This document shows, piece after piece, positions 34,543 through 43,900 of a DNA stretch of 64,000 nucleotides; positions within the stretch are counted from its first letter, which is position 1, and the number at the start of each line of letters is the position of its first letter. This stretch comes from Terrabacter sp. Root85. Its GTDB lineage: Bacteria; Actinomycetota; Actinomycetes; Actinomycetales; Dermatophilaceae. The position numbers and the translations under genes were made by a program. The notes under the pieces were generated by a model. The model did not search any database. It was not told where the DNA came from and was given only the letters and a program-made list of their open reading frames with translations. The stretch covers positions 895,490 through 959,489 of the forward strand of contig NZ_LMIW01000001.1 in assembly GCF_001429185.1 (NCBI RefSeq), written 5' to 3'.

Positions 34543-37530
34543 CTACACCGTGATGACGGGGTGGAAGTAGTCAAAGAGCCCGGCCGGGATGGGCTCATCG
34601 AACTTAAGCTGCATACGCACCACCGGCAGGGCCTTCCCGTCGTCGTCGGGCATGCTCGTCTCCTCGAAGTCGAGTGGCGTCGCGCCGCCGAGGAAGTAGA
34701 ACTGAGACCCCTCGGCCTCGTCCCGCTTCACGAAGACGTAGAGCTTCACCCGGCGCTGAACGATGTTGTCGACCTCGCCGCTGGCCAGCGTGCGCCGAGC
34801 GCGGGTGTACCAAAGCATCGTCGACTGGTCGAGGAGGGCGTCCTCGTAAGCGGTGCTCGAGGTGATGCCCTCGCTCTTGTGCAGTGTCACGAAGATCGGG
34901 CAGTCTCCGGTTGCCAGATCCGCCCGGTAGCCGTAGATCGTCGACGTGAACTTCCGCGGCCACCCGAGCAGCCGGCACACTTCCTTGCGCGTGTACTGCC
35001 GGCCGGACGTGAACGCGCTCGACGAGTCGTAGAGAGCGGTGGCCATCGCATCGCCGGTTTCAGCAACGTCGTCGACGTGAGCCCGGAATGACGAGGATCG
35101 CTCGTAGTCCCAGCGGAACTCCGGCGTCAGACCGATGCGACCATCGTCGCCACGTTCGACGATCCCGGTCTTGTAGCGCTTCTGGTCACCTTCCGCATGC
35201 CCTTGCAGGGTGAACGTGTCGATGATGCTGTCAAGACGGCGATCCGGCACCGTGCCGCCATCATCACCGACTGCGTCACGGGCGTCGGCACGGCTCAGAG
35301 TCGGCGTGGTGAGCAACGCCCGCAGGAGGCGTGCCTCGCCGGCGCGCTTGGCCGGGAGAACCTCGTGCGAGAGAAGCTCGAGGGCCTTTGCCTGGCGCGG
35401 CGTCAGGTCGGTCGGCTCCTTGAGCGCGGCCTGCAGCAGGCTCGGATAGTGGGCACGTCGGGTGGCGAGCACGACAGGGTCGGTGGACTTGAACCGCCAG
35501 AAGTCCCGCAGCCGCGGAGTGCGTCCGACGCGGTCGCGCATCGCCATCAGCGCAGCACGCAACTTTGGCATGTCGTCGAGCCTGGTCTGGCTGATCGAGG
35601 AGAGCACGCGCGCCTCAGCCAGCTTGTCGAAGCGGACGCTCGAGAGACCAGCGACGACGCCGACCTCTTCCGCGCCAATGAGGTTCTGCCGGAGCGACTC
35701 CTTGTTGAGCGACTCATCTTCAAAAAGCGCCACGGGGATGAGGAAGTTGTTGGCGTAGTTGCCGATGAAGTCGATAACGATGAGGTAGTCCTTGCCGGCC
35801 GCTTTGCGCAGGCCGCGACCGAGCTGCTGCGTAAACACGATGGCTGACTGCGTCTGCCGCAGCATGACCACCTGGTTGACGCTCGGAATGTCGACGCCCT
35901 CGTTGAAGACATCGACCGTCAGAAGGTAGTCGAGCTCTCCGCGCTCGAGACGCTCGACGGCGGACTCTCGCGCTGGAATGCTGTCATCACCGGTGAGTGC
36001 GAGAGTCCTGAGCCGTCGTCCTCGCAAGGTCGCGCCGTTGAAGGCCTGCGACAGCTGATGCGCTTCCTCCTTGCGGCTACAGAAGATGAGCCCCCGAGGG
36101 GCAACCCCCGCCTGACCGTACGTTTCGATGCCAGTGAGCACATGGCGTACGCGTTCAGGTGACGTCAGCTTGGCCAGCAGCGTGTAGTCCTCCGTCGTGC
36201 TTCCATCGTCAAAGGAGATGTCGGCGACCCCGTAGTAGTGGAAGGGCGCCAGCATCTCTTCTTCGAGCGCCTTGGTCAGGCGGATCTCGTACGGCACGAC
36301 GTAGTCGAAGAGCTCGTAGACGTTGAAACGGTCCGTGCGCTCCGGCGTGGCCGTCATGCCCAGCAGGAAGGCCGGCTCGAGGTGATCGAGGACCGTGCGG
36401 TAACTCTGGGCGCCCGCGCGGTGCACCTCATCGACGAGGACGTAGTCGAAGGCCTGGGGATCGATGCTGGCGAGGGTGCTGGCCTTCGAGAGTGACTGTA
36501 TTGTGGTGAACACAAAAGGCCGGTCCAGCTCCCGTGAGCCCCCAGCGAGTTTGCCGAAGTCACTCAAGGGTCGGTCCAGCACGCGGGCGTACTCGAGCAT
36601 CGTTCGATCAAGAATCTGTTCTCGATGAACGATGAAGAGCATGCGCTTCGGATTCACCGCTTTGACGTCGAGCGCCGACAGGATCGTTTTGCCGGTGCCA
36701 GTCGCGGAGACGACAACCGCACGCCGGGCACCGTTGGCTCGCACGTCGGCAATCGCGGCGAGCGCTTCGCGCTGCATCCGGTTTGGCAGCACGAGCGGGT
36801 GTGCCCCGCCACCCGCCAGGCCGTCGTCTCCGCCGTCTGCCGTGGGCGAGTCGTCGAGGTTCTGGCCCAGCCGATCCTGGGCGTCGATCTGGCTCACGCT
36901 TGCCAAACCGGTCGGCTGGCGTCGTGGGCGGGGCGGGGGTGCCGTATAGCCCACCGCGTACGCGTCGACCCAGTCCTGCGTCAACGGAACGGAGTCCCTG
37001 ACCTGATACTCGCTGAGTTGGCGCAGCTGCTTGCCCAGGTCACTCGTGCTCGCAGCCGAGACGCGCAGGTTCCACTCGTGGTTTCTCACCAGGGCGGTTT
37101 CGGTGAGGTTCGAGCTGCCCAGCATGGCGGTGACTGACGTGTCGTGCTGGAAGACGTAGCCCTTCGGGTGAAACGCCGGCGAGCGATGGATGCGCACGTC
37201 GATGCCGTGCTCTTGCAGACGGAGCAGCTCGGCGAAGGCGGCCGGTGAGTTGAAGGCGAGATAGTCGGAGGTGACGATCCGGCCCTCTCCCTCGAACTCG
37301 AGCAGGTCCGTCAGCAAGAGGGCGATCGCTCGCGGCGAGACGAACGCGACCGAGAACAGGAAGCTGTCGCACGTGGCGAGCTCTTCGCGGATCACGCGCA
37401 GCGCCGTGTTGTCGGCGTCGTTGTAGACGAGCTGAGGGTGGCGGCGTCGGGGTGCCAGCTGGTCGGTGCCGAGGTAGCCGAACTGGACGTCCCGCGACAG
37501 GTCGCCGAGCCAGTTGAAGTCAGTGGCCAT
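34543..37530 (-). CDS. PLD nuclease - SF2 helicase - DUF3427 fusion protein
   Basis: The 995-aa protein has three parts. Residues about 30-200 form a phospholipase-D-type nuclease domain with the HxK motif FHPKGYVF (His121, Lys123) and GSSNLTETAL. Residues about 245-640 are a superfamily II DEAD/DEAH helicase with Walker A SATGTGKT (275-282), VDEVHRAG, MTATPER and the QQLGRGLRKA motif VI. The rest (about 650-995) is DUF3427, with YTRKEVCRLLGWPRK and CPIFVTLHKSEG. It should cut or unwind DNA of a particular type; this combination is common in defence islands. It overlaps the upstream NUDIX gene by 11 nt and is the left edge of the lower-GC island. Confidence 0.88.
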   Translation of the reverse strand: MATDFNWLGDLSRDVQFGYLGTDQLAPRRRHPQLVYNDADNTALRVIREELATCDSFLFSVAFVSPRAIALLLTDLLEFEGEGRIVTSDYLAFNSPAAFAELLRLQEHGIDVRIHRSPAFHPKGYVFQHDTSVTAMLGSSNLTETALVRNHEWNLRVSAASTSDLGKQLRQLSEYQVRDSVPLTQDWVDAYAVGYTAPPPRPRRQPTGLASVSQIDAQDRLGQNLDDSPTADGGDDGLAGGGAHPLVLPNRMQREALAAIADVRANGARRAVVVSATGTGKTILSALDVKAVNPKRMLFIVHREQILDRTMLEYARVLDRPLSDFGKLAGGSRELDRPFVFTTIQSLSKASTLASIDPQAFDYVLVDEVHRAGAQSYRTVLDHLEPAFLLGMTATPERTDRFNVYELFDYVVPYEIRLTKALEEEMLAPFHYYGVADISFDDGSTTEDYTLLAKLTSPERVRHVLTGIETYGQAGVAPRGLIFCSRKEEAHQLSQAFNGATLRGRRLRTLALTGDDSIPARESAVERLERGELDYLLTVDVFNEGVDIPSVNQVVMLRQTQSAIVFTQQLGRGLRKAAGKDYLIVIDFIGNYANNFLIPVALFEDESLNKESLRQNLIGAEEVGVVAGLSSVRFDKLAEARVLSSISQTRLDDMPKLRAALMAMRDRVGRTPRLRDFWRFKSTDPVVLATRRAHYPSLLQAALKEPTDLTPRQAKALELLSHEVLPAKRAGEARLLRALLTTPTLSRADARDAVGDDGGTVPDRRLDSIIDTFTLQGHAEGDQKRYKTGIVERGDDGRIGLTPEFRWDYERSSSFRAHVDDVAETGDAMATALYDSSSAFTSGRQYTRKEVCRLLGWPRKFTSTIYGYRADLATGDCPIFVTLHKSEGITSSTAYEDALLDQSTMLWYTRARRTLASGEVDNIVQRRVKLYVFVKRDEAEGSQFYFLGGATPLDFEETSMPDDDGKALPVVRMQLKFDEPIPAGLFDYFHPVITV

Positions 37531-37933
37531 GGGTCAGATCACGCCTCACGAGCTCCACCGCAGGGAGGTCGGCAGGTGCCCACTTCAGCGTGCTCATCTC
37601 CAGCGGGGTGCACCAGCGCACCTCATCGTGGTCGTTGAGGTGGGGCTCGCCCGTGATGAGGTCGCAGTAGAAAGTCGTGAGCACGATCGTCGCGGAGTCG
37701 TATGTGTGTCGCGTCGTCTCGATCTCGGCGCCCACCACGACTTCGCAGCGCAGTTCCTCGTCGATCTCACGGACGAGGGCGTCTCGAGGTGACTCGTCCG
37801 GCTCGACTTTGCCTCCGGGGAACTCCCAGTAGCCGGCGAGCTTCCCGGGTGCTGCCCGGCGGGCACATAGGACCTTGCCGTCGGACTGGATGACGGCCCC
37901 GACGACCGGAATAACCAGCTTCCCCTGATGCAC
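37520..37933 (-). CDS. NUDIX hydrolase (MutT-like)
   Basis: The 137-aa protein has a full Nudix box, GGKVEPDESPRDALVREIDEEL, matching GX5EX7REUXEEXGU in spacing except that the position after EL is Arg rather than Gly. NUDIX enzymes hydrolyse nucleoside diphosphate derivatives. Its GTG lies 6 nt from a TAAGCT -10 box, so the pair with the overlapping helicase is probably transcribed as a leaderless mRNA. In a defence setting it might remove a nucleotide or signal molecule; that is an inference. Confidence 0.85.
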   Translation of the reverse strand: MHQGKLVIPVVGAVIQSDGKVLCARRAAPGKLAGYWEFPGGKVEPDESPRDALVREIDEELRCEVVVGAEIETTRHTYDSATIVLTTFYCDLITGEPHLNDHDEVRWCTPLEMSTLKWAPADLPAVELVRRDLTHGH

Positions 37934-37939
37934 TCACCG

Positions 37940-37945
37940 AGCTTA
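37940..37945 (-). promoter_or_regulatory. -10 box TAAGCT of the leaderless NUDIX-helicase operon
   Basis: On the minus strand TAAGCT is followed by 6 nt and the GTG of the NUDIX gene (37933). Confidence 0.6.
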
Positions 37946-38260
37946 GGAGAATGCTGCGACAACGAAGGTGCCGACACGATAGGGCGGCGTTCGAATCACG
38001 ACGGCCTCGGGGACGCGGAACCGGTTTTTGTCAGGGCTGTCTGAGCACAGACGTCACAGACGGGTCCGTCGGGCATCGCGTCGGGTCTGAGCCCGGCCAC
38101 CTCATGTATCCATTCCGAACCTGCCTCATCCCATCGCCGTCGACCGGAGTCGTTCAGTGCCCTGCGATAGGGAATACCGTGATGTAACGTCTGGGTCCGC
38201 ACCCCTGGCAAAGCACTTGATGCGCCGCCCCCGGGCCCCAGTGACGGAGTCATAGGGTGT

Positions 38261-38440
38261 CACCGCAGTTTCCGTCGCTTCGACACCGGCGACGTGGCCC
38301 AGCGGGCGATCCGGGCCGGCGATGACGCGTTCCTGCTCAAGATGGCGTCGCTAGGAGATCTGCAGCGCTACCGCAATATCCGTAGCGGGCTCGGCCCTGT
38401 GTCTCCCGACAGCAGTTCAGCTCTGCACCAGGGTCCGTGA
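38261..38440 (+). pseudogene. Possible coding remnant, unidentified
   Basis: The frame reads RRFDTGDVAQRAIRAGDDAF... and stays open to TGA 38438-38440, with normal-looking helical composition but no start codon with a ribosome-binding site. I do not recognise a family. It may be the end of a decayed gene or chance. Confidence 0.2.
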
Positions 38441-38496
38441 AGCCCTGCGGCGGCTCAGCGAGCAGAGGCAACCCAGCTCATGGGCTCGCTGGAGTG

Positions 38497-38745
38497 CACG
38501 AGCTCGATGTCGTTTCCGGCTAGGCGCGGGCCGTCTCGAACGCCGCCCTTGCCCGCGAGCCCTACGTCAGCGGAACGACCGTGATGTCGCATTTGCACAG
38601 CGCCCTCAACAAGCGCGGCGTCGACAACCGCGTCTGGGCCGCCGTCATCGGGGTCCGAGTGGGAGTTACGCCGACCCTGTCGGCACGCAGAGCAACTGAT
38701 CAGACGTCGACCGGTGTAGATCTCCTGGGCTGCGCTCGTGCTTAG
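38497..38745 (+). pseudogene. Decayed LuxR/NarL-type response-regulator C-terminus
   Basis: The frame has an in-frame TAG at 38521-38523 and no start, but after it reads AVSNAALAREPYVSGTTVMS followed by HLHSALNKRGVDNRVWAAVI, which aligns with the conserved LuxR helix-turn-helix (GLSNAEIAxxLYVSETTVKSHLxxxLxKLGVxxRxxAVV). The residues before the stop (HELDVVSG) fit the EREVLxxVAxG segment. It looks like the end of a lost two-component regulator. Confidence 0.5.
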
Positions 38746-38813
38746 GACCCTCGAGATCCATCCCCCTTTTTGGTTGGCACCCCCATTCAACCCAAAGCAC
38801 CGCGGCCGCGTTC

Positions 38814-38819
38814 TAGGGT
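38814..38819 (+). promoter_or_regulatory. -10-like box TAGGGT of the DUF262/SNF2 operon
   Basis: TAGGGT fits TANNNT and lies 51 nt before the DUF262 ATG; a good -35 is not visible. Confidence 0.35.
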
Positions 38820-38870
38820 GCATGTGGCTGGTTGGCAGGTGAGCACAGAGGGCGCCAGGCAAGGAGAGCA

Positions 38871-40988
38871 ATGGAAACCACAGTCAGAACCCCACTTGAG
38901 ATCTTTAATCTTCCCCAACGGCTAGTGGTTCCACTCTTTCAGCGGCCATACGTGTGGACCCAGGACGAGCAGTGGGAGCCCCTATGGGGCGACATTCGAC
39001 GCGTCGCAGAACTCCGCCTGATGCAGCCGTGGGTGACGGCGACGCACTTCATGGGCGCTGTGGTCATCCAAGCCATGGACAACGTCGTCGGCACCGTCCA
39101 GCCGCGGGCCGTGATCGACGGACAACAGCGTCTGACCACGCTGCAGTTGTTCATCGACGCCGCCGGCGCAGTCTTTGAGGATCGCGGGATCGAGCATCTT
39201 GCTGCGCAGATGGAGGGGCTCACGCATAACCCTCAGCACTTCGTCCAGGACGGCAACGCGCTCAAACTGCACCACACGAACCGGGACAAGGTGGCGTTCG
39301 CGGAGGTCATGAATGCCGATCCGCCGGTGGACTACACCGCTCTTGGATCGACAAACAGCCTCTTCGTCGAGGCGCACCGCTACTTCACCGAGCAGGTGCG
39401 CCTATGGCTCGACGCTCAAGGGGACGAGACGCACCGTCGGGCCGAGGCGTTGGCGTCTGTCCTGACCACCTCCCTTCAGTTAGTCGTCATCGACCTCAGG
39501 CGTGACGAGAACTCGCAGGAAATCTTCGAGACCCTCAACGCCCGAGGAACGCCGCTCACGGCCGCGGACCTCATCAAGAACCTGGTGTTCCAGCGCCTGG
39601 AGCGGGAGGGCGTGGACACCGCCGCCGCCTACGCACAGATATGGCCGTTCGACACGCAGTTCTGGGAAGAGCGCGTCAGCGTCGGGCGGTATCGCATGAC
39701 CCGCAGCTCGCTCTTCCTCAATCAGTGGCTCATGTCGCGTCTGGCCGAAGAGGTCGGGCCGCAGTCAACGTTCACCCGGTTCAAGCATTACGTCGAGCAC
39801 GAGGCGAATCGCCCCATGTCATCCGTGTTGGAGGAGGTCCGCGGTCAGGCCGACGCCTACCGATCATGGACCGAACGTGCTCGTGACCCACACGCAAAGC
39901 TCAGCCGAGTCGAGCTATGCGTCTACCGTTCTCGGGCACTCGATAGCGAGGTGCTTCAGCCGCTCCTTCTGTGGCTGCACGAGCCGGGAAGCCCGCACAA
40001 CCCGCGCACGATCGACAGCGTCGTCGCTTCGGCAGAGAGCTGGTTAGTGCGCCGATCTCTGCTGCGTCTGGCTTCGGCGGATCAGGGTCGTGTTGTTGCG
40101 GACCTCATCTCCGCCTGCCGCGGTAGCGCGGACACAGAGCTGGCCGATCGTGCGGAGGCGTTCTTGGCTCGGCAGAAAGCGCCTAGCACCTACTGGCCGA
40201 GCGATGACGAGCTCAAAGCCTTGTCCATCGAGCCCGCTTACAGGCGGTACAAGCGGGGCCGACTTCGCATGTACCTAGAGGCCGCCGAGGACGCTGCGCG
40301 CGGCTTCTCGACTACCGCCGACTCGAAGACCTCAAGTCGTGTGGAACGCGTCGGCTATCACATCGAGCACATCCTGCCTCAACGGTGGAAGACCAACTGG
40401 CCAGTGGAATCCCTGGCTGACGAGATCGAGCGCGATAACCACGTGCACCGCTTTGGGAACCTGACGCTGTTAACCGGGAAGCTCAACCTGGCGGTGTCGA
40501 ATGGACCGTGGCTTGGGATCAAGGGCAAGCGAGCAAAGCTCGAGGCCCATGATGTGTTTTTGCTCAACCGCCGCATTCGAGCGGTTAGCGAGCACGGATG
40601 GAACGAACAGCGCATCGACGAACGCGGCTTGGCCATCGTCGATGCCTTCATTGAGGCATGGCCCGTTCCGGCGGGCCATGTGGGACTCGATATCGACGCA
40701 CGGGCCTCCGCCGCCACACCAAACGTCGCGTTGCGGGACCTTGTTGCTGCCGGGCTGCTTCCAGTTGGCACCGAGCTGCGAGCGCGGCAGGGGTCCTGGG
40801 GAGACCAGGTCGCGGAGGTCCTGGAGTCCGGTCATCTTCGTGTGGGCGACAAGACGTTCGGCACGCCTTCGGCTGCCGGTCACCACCTGCGAAAGGGGGC
40901 CACCAACGGATGGTGGTTCTGGCGTCTTCCTGATGGTCGCAGGCTGCAGGACCTGCGGGCCGAGTTTCTCGCAAGCAGCACGAACTAA
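38871..40988 (+). CDS. DUF262-DUF1524 (GmrSD-like) nuclease with C-terminal RAMA-like domain
   Basis: The 705-aa protein has the DUF262 domain (residues about 10-250, with PLFQRPYVWTQDEQW and the nucleotide-binding DGQQRLTTLQLF at 83-94), a DUF1524 His-Me/HNH-type nuclease (HIEHILPQRW at about 497-506 and FGNLTLLTGKLN), and a last 83 residues LLPVGTELRAR...GTPSAAGHHL...NGWWFWRL matching the RAMA domain that reads modified DNA. GmrSD-type proteins are type IV restriction enzymes cutting modified phage DNA using NTP. ATG 38871 has AAGGAG upstream. It is followed after 8 nt by the SNF2 helicase gene. The domain calls are good; the target modification is unknown. Confidence 0.85.
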   Translation: METTVRTPLEIFNLPQRLVVPLFQRPYVWTQDEQWEPLWGDIRRVAELRLMQPWVTATHFMGAVVIQAMDNVVGTVQPRAVIDGQQRLTTLQLFIDAAGAVFEDRGIEHLAAQMEGLTHNPQHFVQDGNALKLHHTNRDKVAFAEVMNADPPVDYTALGSTNSLFVEAHRYFTEQVRLWLDAQGDETHRRAEALASVLTTSLQLVVIDLRRDENSQEIFETLNARGTPLTAADLIKNLVFQRLEREGVDTAAAYAQIWPFDTQFWEERVSVGRYRMTRSSLFLNQWLMSRLAEEVGPQSTFTRFKHYVEHEANRPMSSVLEEVRGQADAYRSWTERARDPHAKLSRVELCVYRSRALDSEVLQPLLLWLHEPGSPHNPRTIDSVVASAESWLVRRSLLRLASADQGRVVADLISACRGSADTELADRAEAFLARQKAPSTYWPSDDELKALSIEPAYRRYKRGRLRMYLEAAEDAARGFSTTADSKTSSRVERVGYHIEHILPQRWKTNWPVESLADEIERDNHVHRFGNLTLLTGKLNLAVSNGPWLGIKGKRAKLEAHDVFLLNRRIRAVSEHGWNEQRIDERGLAIVDAFIEAWPVPAGHVGLDIDARASAATPNVALRDLVAAGLLPVGTELRARQGSWGDQVAEVLESGHLRVGDKTFGTPSAAGHHLRKGATNGWWFWRLPDGRRLQDLRAEFLASSTN

Positions 40989-40996
40989 GGATCGCC

Positions 40997-43900
40997 ATGG
41001 TCACCGCAGGCGACGATCTGGCGTACTACCCACTGAGCCAGCTTCCTTCCGCTCTCGATGCAAGGCCCGCTAGTCGGTTGCTCGTTCGTGGACCCTTGGC
41101 AGACGCACTCTCAGAGCGCGTGGAGAGTCTGGGTGCAGAGATTCGGGAGCTGGACTCGGACCCATCTCGGACCTTGTTGCACGACGGAATCTACTTCGTA
41201 GAGCGCAAGGGCCGCTGGGAAGCTTGTCTCGTCGCGGGTGAGGCGCCGGAGACTCAGACGTCCTCGGCTCGCTATCGCCATACGGATGATGGACCACACG
41301 AGCATCTCGCCCGGGCACGAGAGTGCCTCGTGGAGGATTGGGAGGACGGGCGGACGTTCACCGGCAGCTGTCAGTTCGCAGTTGACGACCTCGTGCGAAT
41401 CGTCGGACGCGATCGTTTCGGTCGCGTCGAGCGAGTTGTCCGCTCAGGGGCCGGCTACCGGATTGTCGTGGTGGTCGACGGAGTGCAGGAAATCGTTGGC
41501 GAGGACTCGCTTCAACGCATCGCTGGTGACCCTCGCGACCCGAAGATGTGGGTATCTGAAGCCGCCGCATCCGCGCGAGACCTCGCGCTGACGCTGACGT
41601 GGACGAAACTGCGTCACCCTCTCAGTGACGTGCTCTACTCCTTCAACTCCTCCAAGACGCTTTTCCGGCCGTACCAGTTCTTGCCCGCACTGAAGATTCT
41701 CGACTCACCGACGGGCCGCTTGCTCATCGCTGACGAGGTGGGCCTGGGCAAGACCATCGAGGCCGGCTTGGTGTGGACCGAGCTAGAACACCGCACGCCG
41801 ATGCGCCGGACACTGGTCGTCACCCCCTCCTCCCTGACGCTCAAGTGGCGCATGGAGATGAGCCGACGGTTCGACCGCGAGCTCGAGATCATCAAGCCAA
41901 ATCGGCTTGCCGAGCTGGCAGATGCGCTGGTGGCCGGGAATGATCCCGAGCTGCACGGCATCGTCTCCCTCGAGGGGTTGCGGTCTGCAACCGACCCTCT
42001 GGAGAAGCTCTCGAGGATGGCGCCACGTTTCGACCTGGTCATCGTCGACGAAGCGCACGCTCTCCGCAACCTCGGCACTAGATCGAACTTGTTAGGTCGG
42101 CTTCTGTCGGATTGGGCCGACCACCTACTCTTCCTTTCCGCCACCCCGATCAACCTCGGCTCGCAGGACCTCTACAACTTGCTTTCGCTCCTGGACGACG
42201 GACTCTTCCAGGACTCAGAAATCTTCCGTCTACAACTAGAGCCCAACCGGCACCTAAACGCGATCTCGCGCGCCGTCTCCCGCGGGGATGCGACTGGGTC
42301 AGCCTTGGCGCACGTCGACGCGATCCGGAAGGCACCGCTGGGTGCAACGGTGACCGCCCGCCCAAGTTTCCGAAGACTGGTGGAGCTGCTGCGCTCGGAG
42401 ACGGGGCTCACTGCTGCGGAGCGCTCGGAGATCAAGCGACTCGTCAACGACCTCAACACTCTAAGCGGGGTCTTGTGCCGCACACGCAAGGTGGACGTGC
42501 CTGACGCCAAGGCAGTTCGGGAACCACATCAAATCGAAGTTTCATGGGCCGCTGAGGAGAAGGACTTCTACGAGGGCACCTACGACTACCTAATGGCGCG
42601 GGCCCGAGCCCAGGGGGTTCCTCCGGGTTTCGCCACTCAAATGCCCCTCCGTCAACTGGCGAGCTGCCTTCCGGCCATGCGCGCCCGCATGATCGGCGGA
42701 GACGTTGAGAGCTTCATCGCAGAGATCGATGATTCCGACGACGACCTCAGTGGCGCTGACCTCGATGCGCAGCTCCTGTCTGGGGTGCCGGTCGCAGCAC
42801 TCAGTCAGGGGCTGGATTCGAAGTTTGACGCGCTGCAGGAGCGGCTCACCTCGCTCAAGGAGCAAGGAGTCCGTCAGGTCATGATCTTCTCGACGTTCCG
42901 CGGCACCATCGCCTACCTTCGAGCCAGGCTGGCGGATACCTTCACCGTGGACGTCTTACACGGCGGCATCCCAATGCAAGAACGGCAGCCCGTGATCGAC
43001 CGGTTCCGCGACGGCGCCTTCGAGATCCTCATCGCGAGCGAGGTGGCCTCAGAGGGACTCGACTTCGAGTTCTGCAACGTCCTGGTCAACTATGACCTGC
43101 CGTGGAACCCTATGCGCGTTGAGCAGCGCATCGGACGCCTCGACCGATTCGGCCAGAAGAACGAAAAGATCCTTATCCTCAACATGCACGTGCCGGGGAC
43201 CATCGAGTCGGACATTCTCGAGCGACTTTACGAGCGAATCGGCATCTTTAAGGACTCCATCGGCGACCTAGAGCCCATCCTTCGGGACGAGTTCAAAGAC
43301 ATTGCACAACAGATCCTCGACCCAAACTTGAATCGGGTGCAAAGGCAGCGGCGCGCCGACGAGATTGCGCTAGCTGTGGAGCAGCGGCACGCAGATCTGA
43401 AACGCCTCAACGAGTCACGAGGGGCCCTGTCGACCATCGACCAGCTCAGTGTCGAGGGGTTGACTGATTCCGGCCCGGCGGACGGCCGCTATGTAGGAGC
43501 GGCCGAGGTGCGGTTGGTGATGGAGGTGCTGACGCAGGGAACGGGCGCCAGCATCACACCGAGCAGCCAAGAGGGCATCTTCGAACTCGTAGGAAATGCG
43601 CAGCTGTCGGACCTCGTCTGGCACCACCACGCAAAGCGTCGAAGTCGCCAGTCGACCGTTCACCTCCAAGCCGACCTGCGCAACGGGACGCCCACCCGTG
43701 TGACGTTCGACGCGGCAGTCGCGAGTGCACGGGACGTCGAGCTCTTGTCAGCCCGCCACCCACTCGTTGAGGTCGCCGTGGGGTTCCTTGAGGCCGATGA
43801 GTTGCGTCTGCGTCGGTACGGCCTTGTCGAGGTTTCGACGCTCCCACCACGCAGCCACTACGCCGTCCAGGTCGACCTTGTCGACCAGAGGGGCATTCGT

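Larger units (their letters stand above)
37934..38870. other. 937-bp gap with decayed coding remnants and a promoter
   Basis: This is the longest gene-free stretch. From left to right it contains the -10 of the NUDIX gene (37940-37945), an open 60-codon frame of unknown kind (38261-38440), a LuxR/NarL-type fragment broken by a stop (38497-38745) and the -10-like TAGGGT (38814-38819) of the DUF262 operon. No tRNA gene or attachment-site repeat was found. I read it as the scar of earlier DNA at the left edge of the nuclease/helicase module. Confidence 0.6.

Noticed and set aside
37989-37997. GTTCGAATC, the tRNA T-loop consensus
   Set aside because: The flanking bases do not form a T-stem, and no acceptor or anticodon arm is present, so it is not a tRNA or a tRNA-derived attachment site.
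38524-38745. A functional small gene in the 38.5 kb gap
   Set aside because: There is no start codon with a ribosome-binding site and the conserved part is cut by a stop, so it is better read as a decayed gene.
34381-38870. Attachment-site direct repeats or an integrase at the island border
   Set aside because: No matching repeat was seen between the 34.4/37.9 kb and 56.1 kb borders by eye, and no recombinase gene is present. A repeat search would settle it.
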